Notes under the pieces: model-generated
Databases searched by the model: none
The model's input: the letters and a program-made list of their open reading frames with translations, nothing else
Told to the model about the DNA's origin: nothing
Shown here: in pieces, positions 12,557-13,650 of the stretch
Numbering within the stretch: the first letter of the stretch is position 1
Layout of the letters: every line of letters begins with the position of its first letter
Made by a program: the position numbers and the translations under genes
Source: Actinomycetes bacterium
Lineage (GTDB): Bacteria > Actinomycetota > Actinomycetes > Mycobacteriales > Mycobacteriaceae
Direction of reading: 5' to 3'
NCBI GenBank assembly: GCA_023415515.1
Contig: JAEZKH010000003.1
Coordinates: forward strand, 1 to 13,650
Length of the DNA stretch: 13,650 nt

Positions 12557-13504
12557 GTGCCGAAGGATTGGTCGCGGCGGGGTTTCCTGGCGATGACGGC
12601 AACCGTCGCCGCAACAGCCGCCGCATGTCGCTCCGAAAAACCAGGTGCGGTGTCCGACGACGGTTCTGTCACGGTCAAGCACATGTTCGGGGAGACCAGG
12701 GTTCCCGCTCCCCCCACCCGCGTGGTGAGCGCGGGCTACACCGAACAGGACGATTTACTGGCCGTCGGCGTGGTGCCGATCGCCGTCACCAACTGGTTCG
12801 GCGACCAACCGTTCGGTGTGTGGCCGTGGGCGACACCCAAGCTCGGCGGGGCGCAGCCCGAGGTGCTCGACCTCTCCGACGGAATCCAGCTCGACCGGAT
12901 CGCCGCGCTGAAGCCCGACCTGATCGTCGCGACGAACGCAGGGGTGGACGAGGCGACGTACCAGAAGCTCTCCGAACTGGCACCGACGATCGCGCAATCC
13001 GGGCAGGACGCCTTCTTCGAGCCGTGGAAGACCCAGGCCGCAACCATCAGCCATGCCGTGTTCAAGTACGACGAGATGGCGCGGATCGTGCAGGCCGTCG
13101 ACGACAAGTTCGCCGGCGTGGGAAAGACCAATCCGCAGTTCGCAGGCAAGAAGGTGTTGCTGCTGCGGGGAACGCTGGCCGACGACGCCGTCGAGGTCGT
13201 GACACCGCCATGGCGCGGGGAGTTCCTCACCCAGATGGGTCTGACGATCGCCGACGCGGGCGACGGACGAATCGCGCGCGACAGAATGGAGGAGGTGCTC
13301 GCCGCTGCCGACGCGCTGATCTGGACAACCGAGAGCGACGACCAGCAGGCGGCGCTGCTCGCTGACCCGACCATCGCCAAGCTGGGCAGGCGGCACGTCT
13401 TCACCGGCAAGGACCTGTCCGGCGCCATCGCGTTCTCGTCGCCGCTGTCCTATCCCGTCGTGGCCGACCAGCTGCCCCCGGCACTGGCCAAGGTGCTCGG
13501 GTGA
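12557..13504 (+). CDS. Iron-siderophore ABC transporter substrate-binding lipoprotein
   Basis: This 315-aa periplasmic-binding protein of the FecB/FhuD type (Peripla_BP_2) captures ferric-siderophore outside the membrane. The start is the GTG at 12557: it gives MPKDWSRRGFLAMTATVAATAAAC, a twin-arginine signal (SRRGFL) with a lipidation Cys at 24. The ATG at 12533 would add 8 residues; neither has a clear ribosome binding site. Family features are VTVKHMFGETRVPAPPTRVVSAGYTEQDDLLAVGVVPIAV, then LDRIAALKPDLIVATNAGVDEATYQKLSELAPTIA, the C-lobe KKVLLLRGTLADDAVEVVTP, and LPPALAKVLG at the end. No permease or ATPase gene adjoins it here, and I see no IdeR box. Its stop overlaps the next gene by 4 bases (GTGA). 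Confidence 0.92.
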   Translation: MPKDWSRRGFLAMTATVAATAAACRSEKPGAVSDDGSVTVKHMFGETRVPAPPTRVVSAGYTEQDDLLAVGVVPIAVTNWFGDQPFGVWPWATPKLGGAQPEVLDLSDGIQLDRIAALKPDLIVATNAGVDEATYQKLSELAPTIAQSGQDAFFEPWKTQAATISHAVFKYDEMARIVQAVDDKFAGVGKTNPQFAGKKVLLLRGTLADDAVEVVTPPWRGEFLTQMGLTIADAGDGRIARDRMEEVLAAADALIWTTESDDQQAALLADPTIAKLGRRHVFTGKDLSGAIAFSSPLSYPVVADQLPPALAKVLG

Positions 13505-13650
13505 CGGAGCCGCGGGCGTCCTTCGCGCAGGTCGGGTCCGCGTACTATCCGGTGCTCGCCGCGGTGTTCACCGCGCTGGTGATCATCTCCAACGTGACCG
13601 CGACGAAGGGCGTGGCGTTCGGCCCGATCATCACCGACGGCGGCTTCATC
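13501..13650 (+). CDS. YhhQ-type queuosine precursor transporter (VUT family), N-terminal part
   Basis: The GTG at 13501 overlaps the lipoprotein stop in a GTGA, and the frame stays open to the window edge for 50 codons. The sequence has one hydrophobic segment, SAYYPVLAAVFTALVIISNVTATKG, followed by VAFGPIITDGGFI. The 'ISNvtAtK...D.g...' pattern is typical of the N-terminus of YhhQ / VUT-family membrane proteins, which take up queuosine precursors. It is probably co-translated with the upstream binding protein. The rest lies beyond the window. Confidence 0.8.
   Translation, partial: MTEPRASFAQVGSAYYPVLAAVFTALVIISNVTATKGVAFGPIITDGGFI

Overview
The window is chromosomal DNA of a high-GC actinobacterium, most likely a Mycobacterium or Mycolicibacterium. 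Supporting signs are strong G/C at third codon positions, GTG starts, 4-base GTGA gene overlaps, small secreted proteins of mycobacterial type, and a CsbD / coiled-coil / Lys-Ala-Pro-rich gene trio of a kind known to me from mycobacteria. I see no tRNA, rRNA, CRISPR array, insertion sequence or phage gene.

Layout. (1) 1-264, minus: N-terminal part of a small secreted protein leaving the left edge. (2) 456-4558, plus: a compact five-gene operon with a 186-aa protein of unknown function, a SnoaL/NTF2-like protein, a DyP-type heme peroxidase, a 334-aa protein with a possible non-catalytic GATase1-like fold, and a short-chain dehydrogenase. (3) 4674-5048, minus: a small secreted protein of the mycobacterial 'intersectin-EH binding protein Ibp1' type, with an inverted repeat at its likely transcription start. 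(4) 8407-9390, 6759-8378 and 5380-6744, read leftwards: a catabolic operon of a nitrilase-superfamily amidase, a YtcJ-type amidohydrolase and an APC permease. (5) 9510-12181, minus: a ferritin-like protein behind a SigF-like promoter, and upstream of it a three-gene operon of helical, charged proteins (CsbD-coiled coil, a second helical protein, a histone-tail-like protein). (6) 12182-13650: a regulatory interval with a 41-base palindrome, a broken TetR-type regulator, a Tat/lipoprotein siderophore-binding protein, and the start of a YhhQ-type queuosine-precursor transporter.

How the genes may work together (inference). Region 2 looks like a redox unit: a heme peroxidase with an altered GxxDG motif, an NAD-type dehydrogenase and a small pocket protein, made in near-fixed ratio with two uncharacterised proteins. 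Region 4 could import an amine or amide and hydrolyse its N-carbamoyl or N-acyl forms. Region 5 has the look of a general-stress or dormancy module. In region 6 the regulator was probably lost through an 11-bp tandem duplication plus an internal deletion, leaving the transport genes without it.

The best leads are the DyP operon with its two unassigned proteins, the TetR gene broken by an exact 11-bp duplication, the nested 41-base palindrome beside it, and the TGACGT repeats around the stress-type genes.
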